DNA of 64,000 nt from Posidonia oceanica (lineage: Eukaryota; Streptophyta; Magnoliopsida; Alismatales; Posidoniaceae): the NCBI GenBank assembly GCA_037176725.1, contig JAZBRS010000026.1, positions 61,668,501-61,732,500 on the forward strand. Direction: 5' to 3'. Shown here one piece after another: positions 9,623-19,461 of the stretch. The translations under genes and the position numbers were made by a program. The number at the start of each line of letters is the position of its first letter. Position 1 is the stretch's first letter. Below the pieces are notes generated by a model, which was given only the letters and a program-made list of their open reading frames with translations, was not told the DNA's origin and did no database searches.

Positions 9623-11157
9623 TCGAGCATGTAGAATAAGACTTCCTCTTCTTACCTATCAACTCATCTTCCTTTTTTCTTATACTCTCAGTGTTTTGTG
9701 TTGCGTTTCCTCTGAATTCACCACTAATTGCGACTTTCTTCCCTCTTTTCCACGATTCGATCGCATCGCGAGCTCTTGGCAGCGTGCGAGACACATCGTG
9801 GGACATTTTGGTGGGAAACGGTCACAAAACAGTGGTAATCCTTCCACTTACTTCCCTTCCCCTTTGTAGGTCTTCACACCAACTTTGCATGATTTTTAAA
9901 CAACGCTTGTTCTCACACTTGCGCTGTTTACTTCCCCATTGTTTCTCCTGTCCTTTTTCTTTGCATTTGCATTTGCATGGTTTTACCAACGCTTTATTTC
10001 GCTTGCTTTGGCACCGTTTTGCGTGCTCGCTCTATTTTTGGCACCGTTTTGCGTGCTCGCTCTGTTTTTGGCGTCGTTTTGCATGCCCGCTTTGCTTTTG
10101 GCACCATTTTGCGTGCCTGCTTTGCTTTTGGCACCGTTTTGCGTGGCGCTTTACTTTCGGCACCGTTTCGCGTGCCTGCTCAGTTTTTGGCACCGTTTTG
10201 CATGCCCGCTCTGTTTTTGGCACCGTTTTGCATGCCCGCTCTGTTTTTAGCACCGTTTCGAGTGCCTGCTCTGTTTTCGGCACCGTTTTGCGTGCCCGCT
10301 TTGTTTTTGGCACCGTTTTGCGTGCCAGTCCTGTTTTTGGCACCGTTTTGCGTGCCCGCTTCGTCTTTGACACCGTTTTGCGTGCTGTTCTTGTTTCTTG
10401 CACCATTTTGCGTGCTGGCTTTGTTTTCTCGCACCGTTTCACGTGTCGCCTCGTTTTCTTGCACCGTTTCGCGTGCTGCTTCTCGCTTCTCGCATTGTTT
10501 TGCGTGTTTTACGCCGTTTTCTCTTGCATGTCGCCTGCTTTGCTTGGTTTTATCGCCGTTTTGCTTTTCCGTCTGCATTTGCATATAGGGCAGTGATGCT
10601 TACTGCCTGGAGTTCTCACGAACCTGGTTTCGACCGGTTCGGCACACAGACAGCGCTGTTGAGTACTTAGACTGCACGTTTACTTCCGTGCATTGCATCC
10701 CACCACTTAGAGCACGTATGAGCATTCATTCAGGCATTCATTGGCAGTTAGGCATTCAATCTGCATTTCCCTGCGTATGCGAGCGTAAGCCTAGAAAGAT
10801 CGATTCTTGGGCGTGTCGGGGGTGCCTAACACCTTCTCCGCACGTAACAAGAGTCCTTGCCCAGTCTTTTGGCCCGTAATGACCATATTGCCCTTATCCT
10901 AGGCATGAGTCGTATCATTTGCATTTGTTTTCTTTTGCATTGCTTTGCATTACATCTTTTGCTTGGTTTTGCGAGTTAACTCACGTATTTCCCCCGATTT
11001 TCCTTGTCTCCCGATAATAGACACGGTGGCGACTCTGAATTGTCTTATCTTCTTCTTTTCTTATCTTTTCTCCCCCGTTTTAAGTGTTTTCGAGTTGAAC
11101 CCTCCTCCTCGGACGTAGCCGTTATTAGTAAACTTGATTCTGATTGGGATTACTATA
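9623..11157 (+). mobile_element. Element A 5' LTR, 3' portion only
   Basis: The last 1.5 kb of a roughly 6-kb LTR, recognised by close similarity to 31563-32942 and to the complete solo LTR at 47611-53632 (inverted). Order: CTCGAGCATG start of similarity, 30-bp minisatellite (10009-10510), conserved core (GGCAGTGATGCTTACTGCC at about 10590, then GTGTCGGGGGTGCCTAACACC near 10818), and the end ATTACTATA at 11149-11157, followed after one base by the PBS. Other copies end ATTACTACA, so the terminal CA has become TA here. The first 4.4 kb are missing. Over the core, this copy and the 3' LTR of A differ at only a few percent of sites by eye. Confidence 0.85.
10009..10510 (+). repeat. 30-bp minisatellite in element A 5' LTR
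   Basis: About 17 tandem copies of a 30-bp unit beginning GCACCGTTTTGCGTGCC and ending with a T-rich CGCTTTGTTTTTG. The first 16 bases form the inverted repeat GCAC-N8-GTGC. Because 30 is divisible by three and the unit lacks stops, long spurious open frames appear on both strands; they are not genes. Confidence 0.9.
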
Positions 11158-11158
11158 G

Positions 11159-11176
11159 TGGTGACTCCGCTGGGGA
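11159..11176 (+). other. Element A primer-binding site
   Basis: TGGTGACTCCGCTGGGGA, one base after the LTR end. The form TGGCGACTCYRCTGGGGA is the tRNA-primer site I associate with Ogre/Tat elements (reported as tRNA-Arg). Element C has TGGAGACTCCACTGGGGA in the same position (55064-55081). The tRNA identity is from memory. Confidence 0.85.
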
Positions 11177-12586
11177 TGCTAGACTCCAGCTTTCACCTTT
11201 GCTTTCGCTCGCTTGCTTTGCATCTATGTTTGCCTTTGTGCCTTTGTCTGCCTTGTCTGTTTGCTTGTCTGCCTGTGACGGCTCCCAGCGAGTCGCACAG
11301 TGGCTTTTCGTTCGCCGCTTTCGCAGTTCTGCTTGTCTTTGTCTGCCTTTTGTTCCTTCTTTGCCTGTTTTGATTGCTCTTCTGTGCAAACTCCTGGCAA
11401 GTTGCCTCGCGGCTACTCCGCTTAGGTTTTGCTCCTCTTTTGCCTTGGTTCGCGCTCTGTTTTGCTCTGTTCTGCCTTCGTTGCTTGCTTGCTTGTTTAT
11501 TTCCTTCCTTTGCTCTTATTTGCTTTACAGCTTACCTGTCATTACCTTGCTTTATCTTGCTTACTTATTCTTGCTTTATTTCTTGCTCAATGCACGCCTA
11601 CACACTTGTTTGGCAATAATACATGCTTTTTGAATGATGAATGCTTTCTTTTACACATTTGCTTTGCCACTACACGCGCACATGCCCTGTATATATGCCT
11701 TTTGATGTGATGAATGCTTTTCCTTCACTATTATGCTCACAAACACTCGCACATGTCATGCACTTGCCTTTTGTTATGTTGTATGTTGTTTGCTTGCCAT
11801 AATCGATTGATTTTCTTCCCTTTCGCGCATGCCATGCCTAGGATAGTAGAGACTTGTTTGCGCTCCCTATGGTTAGTAAAAATGGCAAGTAAAAAGAACT
11901 TCTAGGAGCAACTAGAGACTTCAAACAATCCTGCATCCCCTTGGTCTAATAAAATGCGTAAGATAAAAAAACTTTAAGCATTTGCATAAGCATCTTATAG
12001 GGCATGCATTCTTCTCATCTGAGTCCACCTACTAGTTTGCGAAGGATGGTCCCGACCCCTTGTTCCACCGCTTTTGGCGTGGGTCAAGTCGGTCGGTCTG
12101 TCCCCCCTTTGTCCAAGGGTCGTGTCGGTGTTGTGGAGTGTACTGCCCACACTTTGGCGGGGTCAGGGCCACCAACGCACCACCCTGTTATTTCCTCAGC
12201 TTTGGCTAGGAGTTCGACAGGGAGCCTACCTTTTTCTGACCTGAGTCGGTGACCCATACACCTGGGGATACTTGAAGTAGACCACCTACTAGGATACACT
12301 AGATAGGTGAGGGGGGCATACTAGAAAGCTTGCATATCATTCGTGCCATCTAACTTAACTCATTTGCATTTGTCTTTCAGTTTCTAATCCTTGTTTGTCT
12401 CTGTCTGTGCCAGCAGTGATCGGTAAGCGAGTTCCCTTTGCTGGAGCTTAAGTACCGTCCCTTTCTGGCACCCTTGTTGCGACCTTGTTCGCGACCATTC
12501 CCCTTCTGAGTAATCCGCCTTCGCGACGATAGCTCCACCGTTTGCATACCTATCATAGCCCTGTTCTCACGCGCTCTAGGTCAGCA
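11177..12586 (+). other. Element A leader (PBS to gag)
   Basis: Untranslated leader, T/C/G-rich. Just after the PBS it has GATGCTAGACTCCAGC, a block that occurs three times in element C. At 11280-11298 it has CTCCCAGCGAGTCGCACA, an imperfect complement of the PBS, meaning it resembles the tRNA 3' end itself. A conserved block at about 12000-12300 (CTACTAGTTTGCGAAGG, GAGTCGGTGACCCATACACC) is shared with 55925-56220 of element C. It ends in a splice-acceptor-like CTTTCAG at 12374-12380. No ORF is supported. Confidence 0.7.
12363..12380 (+). promoter_or_regulatory. Candidate 3' splice site upstream of gag (A)
   Basis: TTTGCATTTGTCTTTCAG followed by TTTCTAATCC. The same acceptor-like string, TTTTACTTTCAG then GTTCTAACCC, precedes the gag of element C (AG at 56296-56297). 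Conservation of a pyrimidine-AG just before gag, together with the conserved GTAAGT donor inside the LTRs, suggests a leader intron. Confidence 0.45.
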
Positions 12587-15148
12587 TTGGCCTAGTACGT
12601 CAGTGAGCCTATTTTTTCTCCTGTCACGGAGGGTGTTTCCGCTCCGGCCCCTCTGGTTGCCCCTTCTGCCTCTCTTGTTCCCCCTCTGACGCCAGGGTTT
12701 CCTCCCCTGACGCCTCTTGGGTCCCAGTCCCCCTTCTGACAGTGGAAAGCATCTCTTCCTCCGGATCCGGTCGCCGAGTCCATCTTGATGACCGTTACTC
12801 GCGCTTCGGAGACGCCACTGCCCCCTCCTTCCCAGGGATACGTCGCCTTTGACATCCCTCCTGCCGCTGCTGCGACCTTTGCTATAGCACCTACTCCTCC
12901 CGGATAGTCTGTGTCCGTACCGTTTGCCTCTCAATCCTCGCCGGCACTGCACTTCAGTGTTCCTGCTGACGGAACGCCTGAAGCTCAGTACCAGCACCTG
13001 TTGGAGCTTGCCCAGAGACTACAGGGCATGGCTCTATCGGTTCGTCCCTCTTCTGCTCCTGTCGCTCTTGAGGTTCCTTTGAGGCCAGTTCCTGCATTCC
13101 ATGCATCCACCTCCACACCTCCGCCTCGACCGTCGTCACAACTGCTCACGATTCCGACGATGGGGGCCCGGTTCCCGCCTCCTTCTGCACAACACTTGGC
13201 ACAGCATACTCCTCTTCCCCCTGGTGGCCAGTCCTTTGGCTGGCTGGAGCCCAGTACTCCACTGGCTCGCTGTCTGGCACCCCGGCTGTACAGCAACTGG
13301 TGCTCCAGCATCCTACTCCTCCCACAGCACAGCATGTCTTCTACCCTCCCCCTTGCATCAGGCCCAGAACCTGCATTCATTCCTGCATACACAGTTCCCC
13401 AGCACGGATACGTCGGCCATCCCGTTGCTCTACCAGGCGACGCTATGGTAGATCCGGAGGAGCACTTAGGTGCGAACAATTCGACGTATCTGCTCAATAC
13501 CCCTGTCAATCCCTCTCCTATGGCAGCAAATCCAGACCCCATCAACAACCGGATGGACGTCTTGGAGAAGGCACTACGACTAGTGCAGGGTACTGAGCAC
13601 TAGACCTACCAATTTCGGGACCTCTGCTGCTTTCCAGAGGCGGTACTCCCTCCGAAGTTCAAAATCCCGGACTTTGAGAAATACAATGGTAGGGGCTGCC
13701 CCGTAGCACATCTGAAGGCGTATTGCGGTGATCTCGCTCAGCTTCAGGCTAACGAGAGGTTGCTGATCCGCCAGTTCCAGAAGAGCTTGACCGGGCCGGC
13801 ACTCAAGTGGTTCACATCGCTTGATATGTCAACCATCAAGACTTGGAACGACCTCAGTCAGGCGTTCCGGGAACAGTACTCCTTCAACCTCGATGTAGTC
13901 CCAAAGAGGGCGGACTTGATCGCAATCAAGCAGAATTCCAGTGAGCCGTTCGGGGAGTACGTCGGCCGCTGACGCAACCTTGCCTCACAAGTCCGAGATA
14001 GACCCTCTGACGAGGAGTCTATTGAAATCATTATCAAAGGGGCGCAGCCATCTCTTGTCGCTCTGCTTAGCATTCAGCCAGTCACTACTTTTGTAGCACA
14101 TATCCGAGCTAGAGCGCGCGTGGAGAGTTCTTTGCCGAGTGGCAACTTCCCGGCTCTCTCTGCGTTCGCTAAGGAGGCCGCGATTAGCAGTAACAGTGCC
14201 AACAGTAGCGCCTCCAACAACAACAGCGGTAGCAGCAACAACCGACCAAAGAAGAAGGATTCGCCGTAAACCGTTATTGCATTCGTCGACTCTCCTGCTG
14301 TGCCTGTTCACTTGCCATCCCGACCTGCCCCAGCTCAGATGGTTTATGCTCCTGCACCTAGGAATCCACCCACACCACAGATCACAACCACCGCTAGACC
14401 GGTCGCCCCTGCCGCACCGGTTCAGCAAGGCTCATACCAGAGGCAAAGATGGCCATCCATTGAGAAGCAGAAATTCTCCCCACTGGTGGAACCGGTTACG
14501 GTCATCTTATCGAAGGTTGCATCGCTCCTGAAGTTCCCGGAGGTTCGTCCGCCCTCAAATCCTTTGCCACATTGGTTTAAGGTGAACCTCTTCTGCAATT
14601 TCCATCATAGCGTCGGGCATTCGACGGACAATTGCTACTCCCTGCGGAACACTATTCAGGACCTAATCGAATCAGGAACGATTGTGATTGACACGCACGA
14701 GGCATCTACTCAAACACGCACACATGCATCTGCACTTTCAGCTGTTCCCCCTCATTCTGGCATCATCCACCAACCCCTACCGGAGCAAACTTATTCGGCA
14801 GGGGCAGGAACCTCAGGCATCCAATCTGTCTTTCCTTCCGGGCCTACTACCTCTGTTGTAGACCTTTCTGATCTTATTTCTAATATCTCTGAGCCTTTCC
14901 CCATCAATCTCTATCGCGCGGCAGTTGTCGGCTCCGACTCGGGACTTCACATGATCCGACCGCGTGCCAGGCCGGAGCGCCCCTCCGCACCTCCTGCTAT
15001 GCTTCCTCAGGCTCAACCCCCTGTAAACCTCCTAGCTAGAGCCCAGCCTAGATCTCCTGTCCACCTTTTAGGGCAGCCTCAGCTAGACTCCCCCATACAT
15101 CTTTTAGGCCACCCCAACAACCTTACCATAGACCTCAATACCCAGTAG
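12587..15148 (+). pseudogene. Element A gag
   Basis: A single long frame with seven in-frame stops and no obvious frameshift until near its end. The start is inferred from element C, whose ATG (56518) aligns with a TTG here at 12587. Order: hydrophobic/Pro-rich N-terminus, about 12920-13600 LHFSVPADGTPEAQYQHLLE and a region rich in Pro/Ser, then the gag core PPKFKIPDFEKYNGRGCP, KSLTGPALKWFTSL and FGEYVGR (13650-13972). Next come the Asn/Ser-rich stretch around 14200-14260 and the Tat-type zinc knuckle FCNFHHSVGHSTDNCYSLR (about 14590-14655). Stops at 12593, 12905 and 13601 replace Gln, and 13970 (TGA) replaces Trp, judging from element C. Not functional. Confidence 0.9.
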
Positions 15149-16050
15149 GTCCCCCTGTAACTCCTCCTGTGCTCGCAGCATGTGCCCCAGTGGTTATTGA
15201 TTTAACCCTGGACACCCATCGCGTCCTTTACAGCTACGCCACAGAAATGTGCCCGGAAGTAACGCGATCGGGGAGGGTCTATAGACCCCCAGCACCGGCC
15301 ATTAGGCCAAATTACCCTGAACCTGCTATGTCCCCACCTTCTAGCCAACCCATAGCGGACCCAGCCTCAAATCAACCTGTTGCAAGCCAAACCCCTGCTC
15401 AGCCTGTGGCAGCCCAATCTCCTACCACTACCCCTTTGGAGCTTGCCAAAACAGCCCCTCCTGTTGTCAAAAAGAACCAACCCAACGCAAACATAACCTC
15501 CCAACTTAAGAAGGTCAAAGCCGACATTTCCATTTGGGACCTAATCCACACCTCCGCCGAACACCGCGAGGCCTTTCTTCGCGTGTTTCAGGCTGCTCGT
15601 GTGTCCCAGTCTATTGAGCCTTTAGCCTTGGAGAGCGTGGTAGGGATGATCGCGGAGCCCCAGGTCATCTCTTTTACAAGTGATGAGCTGCCTCCGGCGG
15701 GGATTAATCACAATCAACCCCTGTTCGTCACGGTCCAGTTCAAAAACTTTCGCATTCCCCTAACACTGGTTGATAATGGGTCAGGCCTTAACGTTTGCCC
15801 CTTGCGCACTGCAACCAAGTTCGGATTAAAAGCCAAGGACATCACGCCAGCCGTGAAGGGAATGACAGCTTTTGACAACACCCAACATGACGCTCTGGGG
15901 ATCCTGATTATTCCTCTTGTATTGGCCCGGTCGTTTTCGATGTAGAATTCTATGTCGTCGACTTAAAGTCAAACTTCAATCTCCTGCTTGGGCGCCCTTG
16001 GCTCCACAAGCATCAGGTCCTTCCCTCGACCCTCTATCGGATGACATTGT
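15149..16050 (+). pseudogene. Element A aspartic protease
   Basis: Protease region spread over three frames. The first part (15139-15945) is proline-rich up to about 15510. It then reads ADISIWDLIHTSAEHREAF, the protease flap-side region, and LVDNGSGLNVCP, with DNGS in place of the usual DTGA; the Tat consensus I recall is D-G-G-S. A frameshift near 15925 leads into VVFDVEFYVVDLKSNFNLL and LLGRPWLHKHQ (15940-16010), the C-terminal retropepsin strand. A second shift near 16030 leads into the G-patch segment. It corresponds to PR2, not PR1, of element E. Confidence 0.8.
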
Positions 16051-17158
16051 CGTCATGGTGGAGAACTTTGTGAAGGAGCGGATCGAGGCAGTCTCCCCCG
16101 TCTCTTCACAAGCTATCCCATTTGACCTTCAGACTTCCGAAGCCTTGTATCGCGTTAACCGGTGCGAGCCAGTTAACTTCATTCCAGATCTTGAGCGCGC
16201 CAACTCCTTGGCCGTTCACAAAAATCCCTTCCGAATGGTCGAGAATGTATGTCACAGGTGGGGTTACATAAAGGGTACACCACTCGGGCGTCACGGCCAG
16301 GGGATCGCAGAGCCGATCGTAGTGGCGGAGTGGAGGAAATCTGAAGGCCTCGGTTATGTGCCCAAGCCCAGCAAAGATCATTGCCTTCAGATGAAGAATT
16401 AGGAACCTGCCATCCCCAGAGACCTCACTAACTTCACCAGTGCAGGAGTTCTAGGACCAACTGAGGATGAAGTCACGGTGCCAACAGAAGATTGGGTCTG
16501 CGTTGAGGACTACTACTCGGATGAGGAGCAGTCTGGCACAACAGAGGCTGTCCCAACTGGCGGTATGGCCTTGATCAGCATTGAGGCACCCTGGTCAGTT
16601 TCTTCGGCTCTTCCTTCAGATGCAGCAGACAAATCAGCAGGCTCTGTGGCAGAATTGACAAGCTCAAACATTTCTACTGTTACATCCACATTTCAAGCGC
16701 AGGCAGCAGCAGTAGCACAGAAGTCTGAGACACTCCTTCTGGCAGAATCAAGCAGGCTACTTGCGGTCGAAGTCGCATCAGTACCGCTGTCACTCTCTCT
16801 AGAGGGACGGTCAGACAACTCAGTTAGCGGCACGACTCGACCCGTTTCAGCAGCTGCAACACCGGAAATGGAGCCGGCGCAGTCTGCTTCGCATCCTCCT
16901 GCCACAAAACAGCAGCTCTCTTGGCAGGACCCCATGGTGTCAGAAGCCGCACTCTCACCGTCGCCACCAGTTGCAGAGGACCAGTTGAGCATCATAGTCT
17001 CCCGGCCCTTGAGCCCTCAGAAGAGCACCTCTGCCTGTCCTCTAACCGCAGCGGTAACCCTGGCAGCATACCTGTGTGTGGCCCTGCTGACCAATCTGTT
17101 TGGATCTCCTCTGCCGGAGCTGCCGCTATCAGGCGCGCCCGTGAGCCAGACCACGTAA
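16051..17158 (+). pseudogene. Element A pol linker with G-patch domain
   Basis: One frame from about 16030 to the TAA at 17156-17158, with one TAG at 16400-16402. The G-patch is RWGYIKGTPLGRHGQGIAEP followed by RKSEGLGYVPKP (16255-16370). After the stop comes an acidic motif EDWVCVEDYYSDEEQSG (about 16485), then a 200-residue Ser/Ala/Pro-rich spacer with no domain that I recognise. A frameshifted connector (17159-17274) joins it to the RT frame. Confidence 0.7.
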
Positions 17159-17274
17159 ATTTCAATGGCAGCGATTCATCTTGCAGCCGGGCCAGTGCCG
17201 CAGGCCCCCGGCGCCTACTACGTCGACTCACCCTCGGATGAGGAGTGGCGATAGAAGCCTAGGTCGATTCATAG

Positions 17275-19035
17275 ATGTCCGACTTAGAGCTACTTTATCA
17301 AGAACAGCTCAAGTCGATAGCAGAAGACCTAGCAGAGCACCAAGTCGCGGAAAGGAAAGGGAAAGCCGTGGCTACGGACCCTCCTCTGCGAGAAGACCAT
17401 GCCTCTATCATGGTCCTGGAAGAAGACTTGGCAATACCGGACTTCCCTAGACCAGATGAGCTCATTACCCTCCAACCAGAAAGTGGGTCTAGGTGGTTTG
17501 TGCAGCACATGCCTCACTTGGGCAGTGTAGCAGGTGGCAGTACCCTGATCAGGCGCCAGTCCGGCATACCCTACACAAGCACATCAGAAGACTTAGGGGA
17601 GGAAGCACCAGTAGTCCAAACAGCAGCAGTAACAGAGTAGAAAGCAGAATCAGTAGCAGAATCATCAGCAGCTTCAGTGGCAGGATCGTCAGCAACATCA
17701 GTGGCAGAATCAGTAAGGCCCTCAGCAGCAGCAGCAGAGCAGTCAGCACAATCAGTCAGGCCAGAGCATACAGAAGGAGCTGCCAGGACGAAGGTCGCGC
17801 ACCGAGGCTACAAGAATACTCGAGTAAGCGTGACCATCCTGAAGCATCACCAGGGCCAAGCAGCGGAACATATACACTCTTTGGACATCACAAATCCTTC
17901 CTTTGAGAAACAGATGCTCTCGGAACTTGTTGCTTATGGAGAGGAGGATGATACAGGCATGGATGAGACTGACGAACTATTGCCCGAGTTCCGGCCCTAC
18001 GACGACGACCCAGAAGGCCCCAACCTCCATGTTGAAGAAGAAACAGAGGTTGTCAACATCGGCACAGCTGAGGAAGTCAGAGAACTTTGCATCAGTGCTC
18101 AGTTGTTCCCCCAGGCTCGAGCAGAGTTCATCGCGTTCCTAGAAGAACATGCGGATGTCTTCACTTGGAGCTATGAAGATATGGTTGGCCTTGACGTAGA
18201 GGTAGTGGTGCACAATCTATCCCAGGACCCAGATGCCAAGCCAGTAAAGCAGAAACTGAGAAGATGGCGACCGCAGTGGCTGCTTATGATCAAAGAAGAG
18301 ATCATTAAACAGCACAGAGTCCATTTCCTCAAGGTTGTCCTTTATCCTGAATGGCTGGCAAATATTGTACCTGTGCCCAAGAAAGATGGCCGTGTCTGGA
18401 TCTGCATCGACTATAGGGACCTGAACAAGGCGAGTCCCATGGACGAGTTCCCATTGCCTCACATTGATGTCCTAGTCGACAATACAGCGGGCCACAAGAT
18501 GCTCTCCTTCATGGACAGCTTTTCTGGATACAATCAGATCAAAATGGCAGAAGAAGACATGGAAAAGACTTCATTCATCACCCCTTGGGGAGTCTTCTGC
18601 TACCAAGTCATGCCGTTCAGATTGAAGAATGCTGGTGCAACCAATCAGAGGGCCATGACTGTGTTATTCCACGACCTCATGCACCAAGAAGTGGAGGTCT
18701 ATGTAGACGACATGATTCCTAAAACAAAAGAGCCTGAATATCATCTAGCCTGTCTAAAGAAGCTCTTTACCCGTCTACGGAAGTACAAGCTGCGCTTGAA
18801 CCCCAAAAAGTGTGTATTCGGGGTGTCACCTGGCAAACTGCTGGGCTACATTGTTAGCCAAAGGGGGATTGAAGTGGACCCGATGAAGGCAAAAGCCATC
18901 GTGGATATGCCACCCCCTCGGACTGAAAAGGAGATCAGAGGTCTGCATGGGCGTTTACGATACATCAGTCGCTTCATTGCACAGCTTACGCCCATTTATG
19001 AACCTATATTCAAGCTCCTGAAGAAGAATGCGTAG
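17275..19035 (+). pseudogene. Element A reverse transcriptase
   Basis: Frame opening at 17275 (ATGTCCGAC) with a 120-residue linker, a TAG at 17638-17640, a Gln/Ser/Ala repeat (17640-17760), and then RT. Motifs in order: FLEEHADVFTWSYEDM, NIVPVPKKDGRVWICIDYRD, LSFMDSFSGYNQIKMAEED, FCYQVMPFRLKNAGATNQRA, the catalytic YVDDM (18700-18714), LNPKKCVFGVSPGKLLGY and the thumb MPPPRTEKEIRGLHGR. All catalytic Asp residues are present. The frame ends at TAG 19033-19035 where a Trp codon is expected. RT through integrase is otherwise one frame. Confidence 0.92.
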
Positions 19036-19461
19036 ATTCATTAGAGCGAGGAGTGTCAGGCTGCATTTGCCAAGATCAAGCAGCTGCTGATTAAGCCTCC
19101 TGTCCTGGTTCCCCCCACTCCAGGGAGACCCTTGCTTCTCTACCTTTCTACCACACAACACTCTATGGGTGCCGTCTTGGGCCAACATGACGAATCTGGT
19201 AGAAAGGAGTGCGCCATCTACTACCTTAGTAAGAAGTTGAATGAATGCGAAGTCAGGTACAGTACAATAGAGAAGACCTGCTTGTCCCTCGTCTGGGCTA
19301 CATAGAAATTGAGGCCTTACATGATGGCATACCCAGTCCAGCTCTTAAGCCGGCATGATCCAATCAAGTTCCTCTTTCAAAAACCGGCCATGGTAGGCAG
19401 ATGTGCTAAGTGGTAGGTGCTACTGTCTCAGTACGACATCACCTTTGTCACGTAAAAATCC
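19036..19461 (+). pseudogene. Element A first RNase H (stop-riddled)
   Basis: Same frame as RT and integrase but interrupted by TAG at 19042, 19303 and 19414 and by TAA at 19453. Between the stops it reads ECQAAFAKIKQLLIKPPVL, SMGAVLGQHDESGRKECAIY, STIEKTCLSLVW and DPIKFLFQKPAMVGRCAKW, the normal gypsy RNase H that follows RT. Comparison with element E suggests that the stops at 19303, 19414 and 19453 were Gln (CAG/CAA) and that 19033 and 19042 were Trp. Confidence 0.88.

Noticed and set aside
9691..10596. 301-residue open frame (and others at 31631-32549, 48156-48948, 61140-61790)
   Set aside because: A 30-bp minisatellite without stops keeps several frames open on both strands. The peptide changes frame between LTR copies and has no recognisable domain.
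13985..14428. Long antisense frames opposite gag and pol (also 12985-13548, 20464-20850, 20983-21366)
   Set aside because: Shadow frames of the sense coding regions, without own motifs.
16921..17241. Alternative frame MAGPHGVRSRTL overlapping the pol linker
   Set aside because: The Ser/Ala-rich linker frame continues from the G-patch in frame 2, and this frame has no similarity to the related element E linker.
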